This document shows positions 19,110 through 27,380 of a DNA stretch of 64,000 nt, in pieces. Numbering within the stretch: the first letter of the stretch is position 1; each line of letters starts with the position of its first letter. This DNA comes from an uncultured Anaerolineae bacterium (GTDB lineage: Bacteria; Chloroflexota; Anaerolineae; Aggregatilineales; Phototrophicaceae), in contig CAKQCB010000001.1 in the NCBI GenBank assembly GCA_934216615.1, positions 248,001 through 312,000 of the forward strand, given 5' to 3'. The translations under genes were made by a program, and so were the position numbers. The notes below the pieces were generated by a model. The model was not told the origin of the DNA. It was given only the letters and a program-made list of their open reading frames with translations, and made no database searches.

Positions 19110-19477
19110 GCGTCTTCTTCAACATCCTCTTCAGGGACGGTGAAGGTTTGTTCAATCGCATCAATGGGCGGGTTGCGCGTCTCATAAAACACTTCGATGC
19201 GCAAAGTATAGTCGCCCGCAGGTTCGGTCACATTACGTAAATGGAGCGTAAATTCCATGTCGTTGTGCATGGTTTCGATCACAAATTGATCGCTGATTAC
19301 ACGGCCTTCGCTGTTACGAATCGCGATGAGTAGATTTGGGCGTTCTAAGAACGGCGTCACTTTGACATGCACATAAACTCGAAAGCGGTCGGGGTAGACG
19401 ACGATTTCGAGTTCTTCAATTCGAATTTCGTTTTTAGGGCGGGGAACTTGCCCGTTTTCATAAAAGTGAATATCCAC
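19106..19477 (-). CDS. Small beta-sandwich protein, partner of JAMM peptidase
   Basis: A 123-residue acidic protein made almost wholly of predicted beta strands, with patterns such as RFRVYVHVKVTP and GDYTLRIEVFYE that suggest an immunoglobulin-like or C2-like sandwich. There is no signal peptide or membrane segment. I do not recognise a named family. The 4-base overlap with the JAMM peptidase gene suggests that the two products act together, perhaps as a substrate or regulator. Confidence 0.68.
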   Translation of the reverse strand: MDIHFYENGQVPRPKNEIRIEELEIVVYPDRFRVYVHVKVTPFLERPNLLIAIRNSEGRVISDQFVIETMHNDMEFTLHLRNVTEPAGDYTLRIEVFYETRNPPIDAIEQTFTVPEEDVEEDA

Positions 19478-19615
19478 AACACATTCCTAATCTGTATTTT
19501 CAGATGTTCGTTGATTGTACCTGATGGCGTGTATTTTATGCGTGAAAACTTCTTGAATTTATTCCATTTTCGCTTGCATTGATGCGTTTGCCTAGCTGTT
19601 TTTAGTCCTATATAA

Positions 19616-19647
19616 AAACAGGAGCGCTTTGCGAAGCACCCCTGTTT
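19616..19647 (-). terminator. Intrinsic terminator of ACT/ParB-like operon
   Basis: Outer arms 19616-19622 and 19641-19647 pair perfectly and the inner stem has two mismatches. In the minus direction a TTTTT run follows. It lies just after the ACT-domain gene. Confidence 0.65.
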
Positions 19648-19672
19648 GGCTTTGAATAGAGTTTGGCGTGGG

Positions 19673-20110
19673 TTACTGCGCCATTTTATGGAGTTTTTCC
19701 AGCGCTTGAAGCGCCTTTTCACTATCAGCCGTCGGCACCAAAAGATGATCTCGACTGAAAGCACCCATGGGAATGACCGAAATTCCGCTTTCGGCTAAGG
19801 CTTTGGTGATGAGGGCCATGAAGCCCACAAGGGTGTCTTCTAGCACAATGTCGATGGTGATGAGGCGGTATGTCAACCGTGAGGCGGTCGCACCTTGTAG
19901 ACGTTGATTGTATTCTTGAAAATCTTCCGTGCTTAAGATGAACGTGACTTCATCTTTATCGAAGATCAGGCCGCCAAACGGCTGACCGATTTCTGCAAAG
20001 ATTCCCGCTGCGGTGGTGAGTCGGTTTTTAGGCAGGGATAACAACAAATAATCCAGCCCATCGGTATAAAATTGGGCACGCTTTAACACTTGAAGTGGGG
20101 TTTGGCTCAT
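19673..20110 (-). CDS. ACT domain protein
   Basis: A 145-residue soluble protein that resembles stand-alone ACT-fold proteins with two ACT-like halves: residues 1-65 and 66-135. The second half has the typical pattern GFMALITKALAESGISV. ACT domains usually bind amino acids and regulate metabolism. It begins 5 bp after the stop of the ParB-like gene upstream on the same strand, so the two are co-expressed. No enzyme domain is attached. Confidence 0.8.
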   Translation of the reverse strand: MSQTPLQVLKRAQFYTDGLDYLLLSLPKNRLTTAAGIFAEIGQPFGGLIFDKDEVTFILSTEDFQEYNQRLQGATASRLTYRLITIDIVLEDTLVGFMALITKALAESGISVIPMGAFSRDHLLVPTADSEKALQALEKLHKMAQ

Positions 20111-20115
20111 GTCAG

Positions 20116-20970
20116 TTACTCATCAAATTGATAGGTCGATTCCGCATAATACCGCACATTACGGTTGACCAGTTTTTCTCGCATCCAATTCTTCAGGAAA
20201 GTATTCTTCTGTTCAAGGGTCTGTGTCGTGTCACGCAAGAGATCAATCGGAAAATTCACACGGATGGCGCGCCCCTGCACAATATGACGACTGACGCCGG
20301 ACGGCAAATACATCCTGAGTTTGGCCGCTTCGATCACATCTTGCGGTTGAACAGGACGAAATTTCACCAGCGCGATGCCGTCTGGGTAGAGGTCCCAACA
20401 GAGGTTTGCATCATTTTCAACCGTTCGATGTAGATGCGCATGTTTTTGATACAGCCGAACGATGTCACGAAATAGCGTGTTACGGTGTTCTCGTTCAGGA
20501 CGAGCCGAACCGACTTGGATTGAATCCCCACGTTTTAAATGGAGCTGAAGAATCGCCATATCGTCAGGCGCATTGAGCGTGATGTTGTTCAGGTGACTTA
20601 ATGCGTCAAGAAAGAGCGATTCTTGCCAATGCGCAACGATATGATTCCATGTGTCGAGCGTCACCTGACCCTCATCATAATGTACGACTTGCACCAAGAT
20701 ATGAGGATATTCCAGCGCAGAAAAGGCGTGGGCGCGGTTTGCTCCATCTAGTATGACGTAGTCATGTTCGTTCATCGGGGTGACGATAGGGGGATTAATC
20801 ATCAATTTTTCGGTGCGTAACCGCTCAATCAAGGGGATTGAACGTTGGTGATCATGGTCTTCGTGAGCGTGTAAGTGTTGGATCGGGACAATTTTTAAGT
20901 CGGGCGTGGGGACAGTCACAGCGTTACCCTTTTCTGGCTGCTGAACCGATAGATAGAAGGACTGCTTCAA
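20116..20970 (-). CDS. ParB/Srx-fold protein (SerK/SbnI-like)
   Basis: A 284-residue protein with an N-terminal ParB/sulfiredoxin-like domain. The hallmark is ILDGANRAHA (about residues 90-100), equivalent to the DGHHR or DGNHR loop of ParB and of the SbnI/SerK free-serine kinases. The C-terminal part (about 150-284) does not look like the helix-turn-helix of plasmid ParB. No parA gene or parS-like repeat is nearby. A metabolic kinase or NTP-binding role is therefore more likely than DNA partitioning, and the ACT-domain partner 5 bp downstream fits amino-acid metabolism. The function is inferred. Confidence 0.72.
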   Translation of the reverse strand: MKQSFYLSVQQPEKGNAVTVPTPDLKIVPIQHLHAHEDHDHQRSIPLIERLRTEKLMINPPIVTPMNEHDYVILDGANRAHAFSALEYPHILVQVVHYDEGQVTLDTWNHIVAHWQESLFLDALSHLNNITLNAPDDMAILQLHLKRGDSIQVGSARPEREHRNTLFRDIVRLYQKHAHLHRTVENDANLCWDLYPDGIALVKFRPVQPQDVIEAAKLRMYLPSGVSRHIVQGRAIRVNFPIDLLRDTTQTLEQKNTFLKNWMREKLVNRNVRYYAESTYQFDE

Positions 20971-21371
20971 TCATCTATTTACTCTTTTGATTTACAGGGC
21001 GGATATTCAGAGCTTCATTAAAAGTAACAAACTCAGAGGGCTTGTACAATAAATCCAATATCGTATTGGTTGCATTTTAGATAGTTTGACTAAATGTACT
21101 CAATGGGGTGAAAAGATACTTTCGTTGAGGCATTTTAAAAATACCCCAATGAAAATCATTGTGTGCATACTTACGGATTGCTGAGTGCCACTAAAAATAA
21201 GAGCTGTGCAGGTGATCGATATATCCAGTAGTAAAGTTGGGTTCACTATCGGGGAAAAGTGAGGACTGGACAACTCAAGCTGATTAAAAATGGCAAAGGC
21301 ACACGTCTATAAACCCGCTACAATAACAAGCTGTAAGCCGATGTAAACTGTAATTTCTTAAGGAAGAATCT
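20971..21371. other. 401-bp intergenic region with small inverted repeats
   Basis: No open frame with a plausible start was found here. It holds two perfect short palindromes (21055-21069 and 21147-21161) and a longer imperfect pairing between CAATGGGGT near 21100 and ACCCCAATG near 21143-21151. TATAAA and TACAAT boxes near 21308-21324 could form a promoter for the Nudix gene. It lies between divergent genes, so it carries two promoters; an RNA gene is possible but unproven. Confidence 0.4.
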
Positions 21372-21881
21372 ATGGGTGCTCAACAACAAGGGGCCAACGC
21401 GATTGATGGTCGTTGGTTATGTATACCGAGGACGTTGTGTTTCGTGCGGAATGGGGATGATGTTTTGTTATTAAAACGTGCTCCTCACAAACGCATTTTC
21501 CCGAATCAATACAACGGGCTAGGGGGGCATATTGAACGTGATGAAGACCCCATCACCAGCGCGCACCGTGAAATATTAGAGGAAACAGGCCTTAGGGTAG
21601 ATCACGTTCGCTTACGAGCAATCTATAACGTCGATGCAGGCGAAGCGACAGGGATCATTTTGTTTGTGTTCACGGCATGGAGCCAGTCGCGCGACGTGGT
21701 GGACAGTGAAGAGGGCACTTTGTATTGGGTTCCGCTTGATCAAATCAACACGCTTGATATTGTCGAAGATTTGAGCGTGATCGTCCCGCGCGTGCTCGCC
21801 ATGCAAAATGACGACCCACCCTTGTTTGTGCACGTCAGCTACGATGATGCCGACCAACTTCAAATGCGTTTTGCAGAGTAA
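21372..21881 (+). CDS. Nudix hydrolase (8-oxo-dGTPase-like)
   Basis: A 169-residue Nudix hydrolase. The full Nudix box (G-x5-E-x7-REILEETGL) runs from GGHIERDED to LEETGL at about residues 55-78. A preceding segment, LLLKRAPHKRIFPNQYNGLGG, resembles the MutT/8-oxo-dGTPase subgroup (pattern only: KR...P..WN.LGG). It probably cleans oxidised nucleotides or another nucleoside diphosphate-X. AAGGAAG lies 5-11 bases before the ATG. It is followed by two small membrane-protein genes on the same strand. Confidence 0.9.
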   Translation: MGAQQQGANAIDGRWLCIPRTLCFVRNGDDVLLLKRAPHKRIFPNQYNGLGGHIERDEDPITSAHREILEETGLRVDHVRLRAIYNVDAGEATGIILFVFTAWSQSRDVVDSEEGTLYWVPLDQINTLDIVEDLSVIVPRVLAMQNDDPPLFVHVSYDDADQLQMRFAE

Positions 21882-21887
21882 ACCCTG

Positions 21888-22310
21888 ATGACTGATATGA
21901 CAACGATCAACGAGCCTGAAACCCTAACCGCAGAAACTACCCCCTCTGGATTGGGGCGCCGTTTAGGTTGCGGGGCAGTTATCTTCATGTGGCTCATCTG
22001 TTTTTTGATTCCGTGTGCGGTAGTGGGTGTGGTTTCACAAGGCGGGCTGGCGATTACGACAGGTGACCTTCCCAATCAGCAGTTCCGTTTGTGGTTGATT
22101 ATGGAACGACGGGAAGCAGGGTTGGGCATGCAAACCGCAACTGCGCATTACCGTGACGATGGCTTACAAGCCTGCCTAGATACCGAAATTCGCTTTTGGT
22201 TGTGGGATGGCGAAGGCCAACCTACACGGTATCGGGAACTTTATGAGCGGGAAACCGTCAATGACACATGGATGTATACTGCTGTAAATGAAGGTGACTG
22301 TCAGTTCTAA
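21888..22310 (+). CDS. Small single-pass membrane protein, unknown
   Basis: A 140-residue protein with a Thr/Glu-rich N-terminal tail, one strong hydrophobic helix (about residues 27-52) and a C-terminal extracytoplasmic domain of about 85 residues with Cys and Trp. No family is recognised. It begins 6 bp after the Nudix stop, so it is translated from the same mRNA. Confidence 0.65.
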   Translation: MTDMTTINEPETLTAETTPSGLGRRLGCGAVIFMWLICFLIPCAVVGVVSQGGLAITTGDLPNQQFRLWLIMERREAGLGMQTATAHYRDDGLQACLDTEIRFWLWDGEGQPTRYRELYERETVNDTWMYTAVNEGDCQF

Positions 22311-22330
22311 GTGAGTCAGTTAGGGATTTC

Positions 22331-22633
22331 ATGGAAGGCGGAATGAATGTAGGGAATATCCTGCTCATCACACTCGGTGGATGTGGCCTGTGTGTTGTCG
22401 GGTTATTCTTGATCTTTGGGTTACAAATCGTCGCTATATTTATCGAAGGCTTCTCATCCCTTTTTGAGTTGTTCGCTTCGATTGTGGGCATCGGCCCTTT
22501 CGGTGGGTGCGGATGCTTATTCTTTCTGATTGTGTTATTGGCATGTGCTGGGATTGTGGTGTTCATCACATCTCAATTTACACACTGCGGAACCGAACTC
22601 GCGACCAATTTTTGTTCTCTGATTGGGCAATAA
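22331..22633 (+). CDS. Small Cys/Gly-rich membrane protein, unknown
   Basis: A 100-residue, very hydrophobic protein with two to three membrane helices (about 8-35, 38-55 and 60-82) and seven cysteines, among them a GGCGC cluster. A second in-frame ATG at 22343 is possible. It follows the single-pass protein by 20 bp and ends inside a terminator hairpin. No function can be given. Confidence 0.6.
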   Translation: MEGGMNVGNILLITLGGCGLCVVGLFLIFGLQIVAIFIEGFSSLFELFASIVGIGPFGGCGCLFFLIVLLACAGIVVFITSQFTHCGTELATNFCSLIGQ

Positions 22634-22660
22634 AAAATCTCCAAACATTGGAGATTTTTT
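22632..22660. terminator. Bidirectional intrinsic terminator
   Basis: A perfect 13-bp stem (22632-22644 with 22648-22660) and a 3-base loop, with A6 and T6 at the ends. It overlaps the stop codon of the small membrane-protein gene and also faces sucD from the other side. Confidence 0.9.
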
Positions 22661-22689
22661 ATTGATAGATGAGGAATAAGCGTTATCGA

Positions 22690-23547
22690 TTAGAGCAGTA
22701 AGTCAGGGATATGTTCTGGGTTGTCAGCAATCCGTGCGCCTGCCGCTTGTAACGCATCCATTTTTTCTTGAGCAGTGCCTTCGCCACCTTCAACAATCGC
22801 GCCTGCGTGACCCATACGGGTGCCTTCAGGGGCGCTGCGTCCGGCGATAAAAGCGACCACAGGTTTAGTCATCTTGGTCTTGATGAAATCTGCCGCGTCA
22901 ATTTCTGCACGCCCGCCGATTTCACCCATCAAAACCACTTTTTCAGTTTCGGGGTCATCTTCGAACATTTGCAGAACATCGACAAAGGTTGTCCCGATGA
23001 CAGGATCACCACCGATGCCGACACAGGTCGTTTGGCCGATGCCGCGCGCGCTCATGGCGTTGACGGTTTCGTAAGTGAGCGTCCCACTTTTAGAGACTAC
23101 ACCGACGTTTCCACGCTTGCCAATGTAGCCGGGCATAAAGCCGATCAAGGCTTCGCCGGGGGTGAGTAAGCCCGGGCAGTTCGGGCCGATCAAACGGCTG
23201 TTACTCTTCTTCAGGTATTCATAGACGCGCATCATGTCGCGCACGGGAATCCCTTCCGCGAGGCAAACGATCAATTCAATGCCCGCGTCGATGGATTCAA
23301 ACAACGCATCCGCCGCAAAGGCGGCTGGCACCAAAATCATAGAGCAGTTTGCGCCTGTCGCATCAGCAGCAGCTTTAACAGTATCAAAAACAGGTTTGTT
23401 ATGAACCCATTCGCCACCTTTGCCCGGCGTAACACCGCCGACGACATTGGTGCCATAGTCAATCATTTTTCCGGCATGGAAGGTGCCTTCACGTCCGGTG
23501 ATCCCTTGGATGATGACGCGGGTGTTCTTATCCGCAAGAATCGCCAT
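22690..23547 (-). CDS. sucD: Succinyl-CoA synthetase alpha subunit
   Basis: The 285-residue alpha subunit (ADP- or GDP-forming). It carries the CoA-binding Rossmann domain (N-terminal [14 protein letters not shown]) and the phospho-His loop in [13 protein letters not shown]. Together with SucC it makes succinate, CoA and ATP from succinyl-CoA in the TCA cycle, or runs in reverse. It begins 2 bp after the sucC stop. Confidence 0.97.
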   Translation of the reverse strand: MAILADKNTRVIIQGITGREGTFHAGKMIDYGTNVVGGVTPGKGGEWVHNKPVFDTVKAAADATGANCSMILVPAAFAADALFESIDAGIELIVCLAEGIPVRDMMRVYEYLKKSNSRLIGPNCPGLLTPGEALIGFMPGYIGKRGNVGVVSKSGTLTYETVNAMSARGIGQTTCVGIGGDPVIGTTFVDVLQMFEDDPETEKVVLMGEIGGRAEIDAADFIKTKMTKPVVAFIAGRSAPEGTRMGHAGAIVEGGEGTAQEKMDALQAAGARIADNPEHIPDLLL

Positions 23548-23549
23548 GT

Positions 23550-24707
23550 TTAGAGTTCTCCTTTTGCGGCAGCAATCGCCTTTTGTGCGCCTTCGGTGAG
23601 TGTGGCGGCACTGATGATATTGGGAATGTTGGCTTCATCAATGATCGCGCGACCTTCGGCAGAGTTTGTCCCTGCAAGGCGCACCACCATCGGAAGGTCA
23701 GTTTTGACTTCTTGGAGCGCGAGCAAAATACCACGCGCCACTTCATCACCGCGGGTGATGCCGCCGAAAATGTTGAACAAAATGGCTTTCACATTCACGT
23801 CCGACAAGATGATGCGCAGTGCCGCTGCAACGCGGTCAGCTTGAGCGCCACCGCCAATATCAAGGAAGTTGGCAGGGCCAATGTCGCCACCACCATACAG
23901 TTTAATCATGTCCATCGTGGTCATGGCTAAGCCTGCGCCGTTCACCATACAGCCAATTTGACCGTTGAGCTTGACGTAGGTTAAGCCTGCATCGCGCGCT
24001 TCGGTTTCAACTTTGGGTTCAGCTGATAAGTCACGTTGAGCTTCGATGTCTTTTTGACGATATAAGGCGTTGTCATCTACCGACATTTTGCCATCAAGGG
24101 CGATTAATGTTTCTTCTTTTGTAATGACGAGTGGGTTAATTTCTGCGAGGACAGCATCACTTTCGAGATAACACTTGTAAAGGGATTGGGCGATTTTGAC
24201 AAATTGGCTCCAATATTTACGCGGTAAGTTGATGCCGTTTGCGAGGTTACGTGCTTGGTAATCCCGCAGTCCCAACAAGGGGCTAATGTGTTCTTTGATG
24301 ATGGCGTTGGGGTTTTCCTTCGCAACAATTTCAATTTCAACCCCACCTTCAGCCGACGCCATCATGACGGGCTTTCCGGTGGTGCGGTCGTTGGTCACGC
24401 CGAGATAAATTTCTTTGTCAATATTGGCCGCAGGGTCGATGAGAACCTGATGTACCGTGTGACCTTTAATATCCATGCCAAGAATTTGTTTTCCTAATTC
24501 ACTGGCTTCTTCGCTGGTTTTTGCCAGTTTAATACCGCCTGCTTTGCCGCGTCCCCCAACTAATACTTGGGATTTTACCACGACAGGAAAACCGATCTCT
24601 TGCGCAATTGCAACAACTTCTTCAGGGGTTGTTGCAACTTTTCCCTGGGGTACAGGGATTCCATAAAGTCCAAAACGTTGTTTAGACTGGTATTCGTGAA
24701 GGTTCAC
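23550..24707 (-). CDS. sucC: Succinyl-CoA synthetase beta subunit
   Basis: The 385-residue beta subunit with an ATP-grasp domain. The N-terminus [11 protein letters not shown] and the segments [13 protein letters not shown] and [13 protein letters not shown] are typical. The start is GTG at 24707 with GGAGG 7 bases upstream; a longer in-frame extension to 24767 lacks conservation. sucD follows directly. Confidence 0.96.
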   Translation of the reverse strand: MNLHEYQSKQRFGLYGIPVPQGKVATTPEEVVAIAQEIGFPVVVKSQVLVGGRGKAGGIKLAKTSEEASELGKQILGMDIKGHTVHQVLIDPAANIDKEIYLGVTNDRTTGKPVMMASAEGGVEIEIVAKENPNAIIKEHISPLLGLRDYQARNLANGINLPRKYWSQFVKIAQSLYKCYLESDAVLAEINPLVITKEETLIALDGKMSVDDNALYRQKDIEAQRDLSAEPKVETEARDAGLTYVKLNGQIGCMVNGAGLAMTTMDMIKLYGGGDIGPANFLDIGGGAQADRVAAALRIILSDVNVKAILFNIFGGITRGDEVARGILLALQEVKTDLPMVVRLAGTNSAEGRAIIDEANIPNIISAATLTEGAQKAIAAAKGEL

Positions 24708-24814
24708 CGAATAGCCTCCATAAGGTGTAGAGTGAAAACTTCGAAAGTGAAGTGAGAACAAAAGCACAGTAGGAAGTATATCCCTTTTAGGAACATGCTT
24801 CTATAGTGAGCGTT

Positions 24815-25108
24815 TTACAAAGTTTCGAATTCTTCTTGCAATATTTCAACATTCGGGTAGGAATCTTCTACCCATGTCATGATGCTTTGCAAAACTTGGT
24901 TCGTGTGCTGGCTCGAATTGCTCACAATTGCAAAGGCGATTTCTGCCGACTGCCATTCATCTTGCGCGCCAACTTCTGCTGTAGACGCATTAAATTGTTG
25001 ATGGGCGCGTTTTAAGAGTGGTTGAATGGTCGAACGTTTTTCTTTTAATGAATACACTTCAGGTAAGTGTAAATGAAGCGTTAAGACGCCAACAATCGCA
25101 CGGGCCAT
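24815..25108 (-). CDS. DUF503 (YlxP-like) protein
   Basis: A 97-residue protein of the DUF503/YlxP family. The N-terminal VGVLTLHLHLPEVYSLKEKR pattern (hydrophobic strand then SLKEKR) is diagnostic. In Firmicutes ylxP lies with rbfA and nusA, so a ribosome-linked role has been proposed. Here it stands about 100 bp upstream of sucC with no translation genes nearby. Confidence 0.88.
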   Translation of the reverse strand: MARAIVGVLTLHLHLPEVYSLKEKRSTIQPLLKRAHQQFNASTAEVGAQDEWQSAEIAFAIVSNSSQHTNQVLQSIMTWVEDSYPNVEILQEEFETL

Positions 25109-25376
25109 AGCGTTATTACCTCAACGAACAATACTGGTTAAACGGAATGGGATGTATGTGTCGATCACAGTCTAACGTTCCATGTCGTGATTGAATATCC
25201 CTAAATTTTATTTCTCCATTTCTTGCCTATGGTGGTAAGATCACTAGAAGGTACTGTACGACCTTAAATTTGTAGACAGTGTTTGTCCTGATGTGGTAGA
25301 CTGGCAACAGTTTGACTCGCCTAAAAAATTGTACATTGTTCTCTTACAACCACCACCATACTTCTGGGGAGCTGGG

Positions 25377-26999
25377 ATGAAAAAATCATTTTTGATGCGC
25401 CGACCTCTCATTGTTTGTTTTTTACTTACGTTGATTTTGGGTGCAATTTCTACCAGTGCTCAAAGCGGAAACTTGCTATCTAACCCGGGCTTTGAAGCAC
25501 CTTTTAGCTCTTTTCCGGGTGAACCTGCAATGCTCGTCGCGCAGGGCTGGACCCCATGGTACGTCCCCAAATCTGCTGGACAGTCTTTATCTGAAAACAC
25601 ACAACCGGAATATTATCCTGCTTCGGACACCGAAAACGGGTTAGGGGTTCCGCGCATTTTAAATGGTGCAGAAGCACAACAATTTTTATCTTTCTTCGCG
25701 ACCCATACGGGGGGCGTGTACCAACGTGTGACAGGCATTACCAGCGGCGCATCGTTGCGCTTTAGCGTGATGGCTTACATTTGGTCTACCAGCTTCGAAA
25801 ATATGGACTTGAGCGAAGATGATGGCGGTGTCGTCGTCCAAGTGGGCATTGACCCCACGGGGGGAACAGACGGAACGAGCGCGAATATCGTTTGGTCTAC
25901 CGCCGTAGCAGGGCAATATGATTCTTATTTTGAATATAGTGTGAATACAACCGCGCAAGGAAATGCGGTCACGGTTTTTGTCCGTTCCACCATTTCCGCA
26001 CCTGTGCGTTATAACAATATTTATCTGGATGATGCATCTTTGACGGTTGCAGGCAGTGGGGGAGCGACCAGCGTTCCCGCGACAACAGTTGCCCCTGTCG
26101 CCACAACCCAAGCCCCTACACAGTCTCAAGCGACTACTGTCCCTGTGACAACCGTTGCCCCAACCGCAACGACGCAAGCGCCTGTCGCAACCACCGTTGT
26201 TCCCACAAGCGCAGGCCCAACAGTTGAACAAGGCACGGCGATTCCGCCGACCAATACCCCTCTGCCTACCAATACATCAATTCCGGTAACGCCGACCATG
26301 ACCCCCACCGTGGATCGTGGCATGTTCCCGCAAGAAGTGGTTTATGTGGTGCAACGAGGTGATACGGTGGTTCGCATCGCCGAACGCTTTGGTAGCTCCA
26401 TCGAGGCGGTGATTTCGGCTAACGGTTTGAATGCCAACGGCCTGATCTTCGTCGGCCAAACGTTAATCATCCCCGTGCGTGATGCCAGCGTCGCCACCTT
26501 GGTGCCCACTGTTGCCGCGCCGACCTTTGTTCCAACGGCTGTGCCGACAAGCCAATTGGTGGTTCCTACCTTATTCATTCCAACGCCTGTCTCTCAACTG
26601 CCACCTTCAACCGCTCCAGTATCGACGTATGTGATTCAACCCGGCGACACGTTGTACTTGATCGCGGTGCGGTTCAATACCACCATCACCACACTGGCGC
26701 GCTTGAATAACATCGTCAACCCGAACGTGATCTATTGGGGACAACGGATCAACGTGCCTTCTGGCGCGAACACGGGGGTTCCACCCGTTGCAACGGCTGT
26801 GATCTTCCCAACGGCCTCTGGCCCTCTGCCCCCGACGGTCACCGCTGGCCCCTCCCTACGTGTGTACCGTGTTCAACCCGGCGACACGCTCTACCGTATT
26901 TCACTGGTCTTTGGGGTGTCGATCCAACGGTTAGTTCAATTGAACGGTTTGCCCAATCCTGATCGTATCTTTGTCGGGCAGTTGATTGTGGTGCCATGA
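25377..26999 (+). CDS. Secreted protein with three LysM domains
   Basis: A 540-residue exported protein. A signal peptide covers about residues 1-28. Residues 29-220 form a jelly-roll, carbohydrate-binding-like domain that starts NLLSNPGFEAPF. A long Thr/Pro/Val/Ala-rich linker follows, then three LysM repeats with QRGDT or QPGDT cores, separated by further linkers. LysM binds peptidoglycan or related glycans. The ATG at 25377 has GGGGAG 5 bases upstream, and the signal peptide starts there; upstream in-frame codons are not likely. Its stop overlaps the DUF192 start by 4 bases, so an envelope operon is implied. Confidence 0.88.
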   Translation: MKKSFLMRRPLIVCFLLTLILGAISTSAQSGNLLSNPGFEAPFSSFPGEPAMLVAQGWTPWYVPKSAGQSLSENTQPEYYPASDTENGLGVPRILNGAEAQQFLSFFATHTGGVYQRVTGITSGASLRFSVMAYIWSTSFENMDLSEDDGGVVVQVGIDPTGGTDGTSANIVWSTAVAGQYDSYFEYSVNTTAQGNAVTVFVRSTISAPVRYNNIYLDDASLTVAGSGGATSVPATTVAPVATTQAPTQSQATTVPVTTVAPTATTQAPVATTVVPTSAGPTVEQGTAIPPTNTPLPTNTSIPVTPTMTPTVDRGMFPQEVVYVVQRGDTVVRIAERFGSSIEAVISANGLNANGLIFVGQTLIIPVRDASVATLVPTVAAPTFVPTAVPTSQLVVPTLFIPTPVSQLPPSTAPVSTYVIQPGDTLYLIAVRFNTTITTLARLNNIVNPNVIYWGQRINVPSGANTGVPPVATAVIFPTASGPLPPTVTAGPSLRVYRVQPGDTLYRISLVFGVSIQRLVQLNGLPNPDRIFVGQLIVVP

Positions 27000-27370
27000 G
27001 TAAATATCACGTCATTCAAAATGCCAACACGGGGTCTCTCGTGTTGGCAAAAGCGAAAGTGTGTGACACCTTTTGGAGTCACTTCAAAGGCTTACAACTC
27101 GTTCGGCACCTGCCTGAAGATGAAGGCTTGTTATTTGTGTGCGACGGTGAAAACCGAACACAAACAGCAATCCACATGTTTTTTATGTTATTCAGCATCG
27201 GCGTAGTTTGGATGGACGCCTCTGGCGTCGTCGTGGATAAACAGCTCGCGAAGCCATGGCGACCCTATTATGCGCCTGCGAAACCTGCTCAATATTTCAT
27301 CGAGGCGAAGCCTAGCATTTTAGAGCGCGTTCAAATAGGTGATACATTGCAGTTCGATCAGTCATCGTAG
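26996..27370 (+). CDS. DUF192 family protein
   Basis: A 124-residue DUF192 protein. The family core is present: residues around FWSHFKGLQL, IHMFFMLFSIGVVWMD and a later AKPWRPYYAPAKPAQYFIE stretch (pattern only). No signal peptide is visible, unlike many members, which are exported. It overlaps the upstream LysM gene by 4 bases and precedes the LysM-M23 gene by 10 bp. The biochemical role of DUF192 is not settled. Confidence 0.85.
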   Translation: MSKYHVIQNANTGSLVLAKAKVCDTFWSHFKGLQLVRHLPEDEGLLFVCDGENRTQTAIHMFFMLFSIGVVWMDASGVVVDKQLAKPWRPYYAPAKPAQYFIEAKPSILERVQIGDTLQFDQSS

Positions 27371-27380
27371 CATAAGGTTT

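Noticed and set aside
20116..20970. Chromosome-partition ParB
   Set aside because: No helix-turn-helix, no parA and no parS-like repeats nearby.
21180..21290. Possible RNase P or similar structural RNA in the 401-bp gap
   Set aside because: A GGGGAAAAGTGAGGAC-like stretch looks faintly like an RNase P core, but the other conserved blocks are absent.
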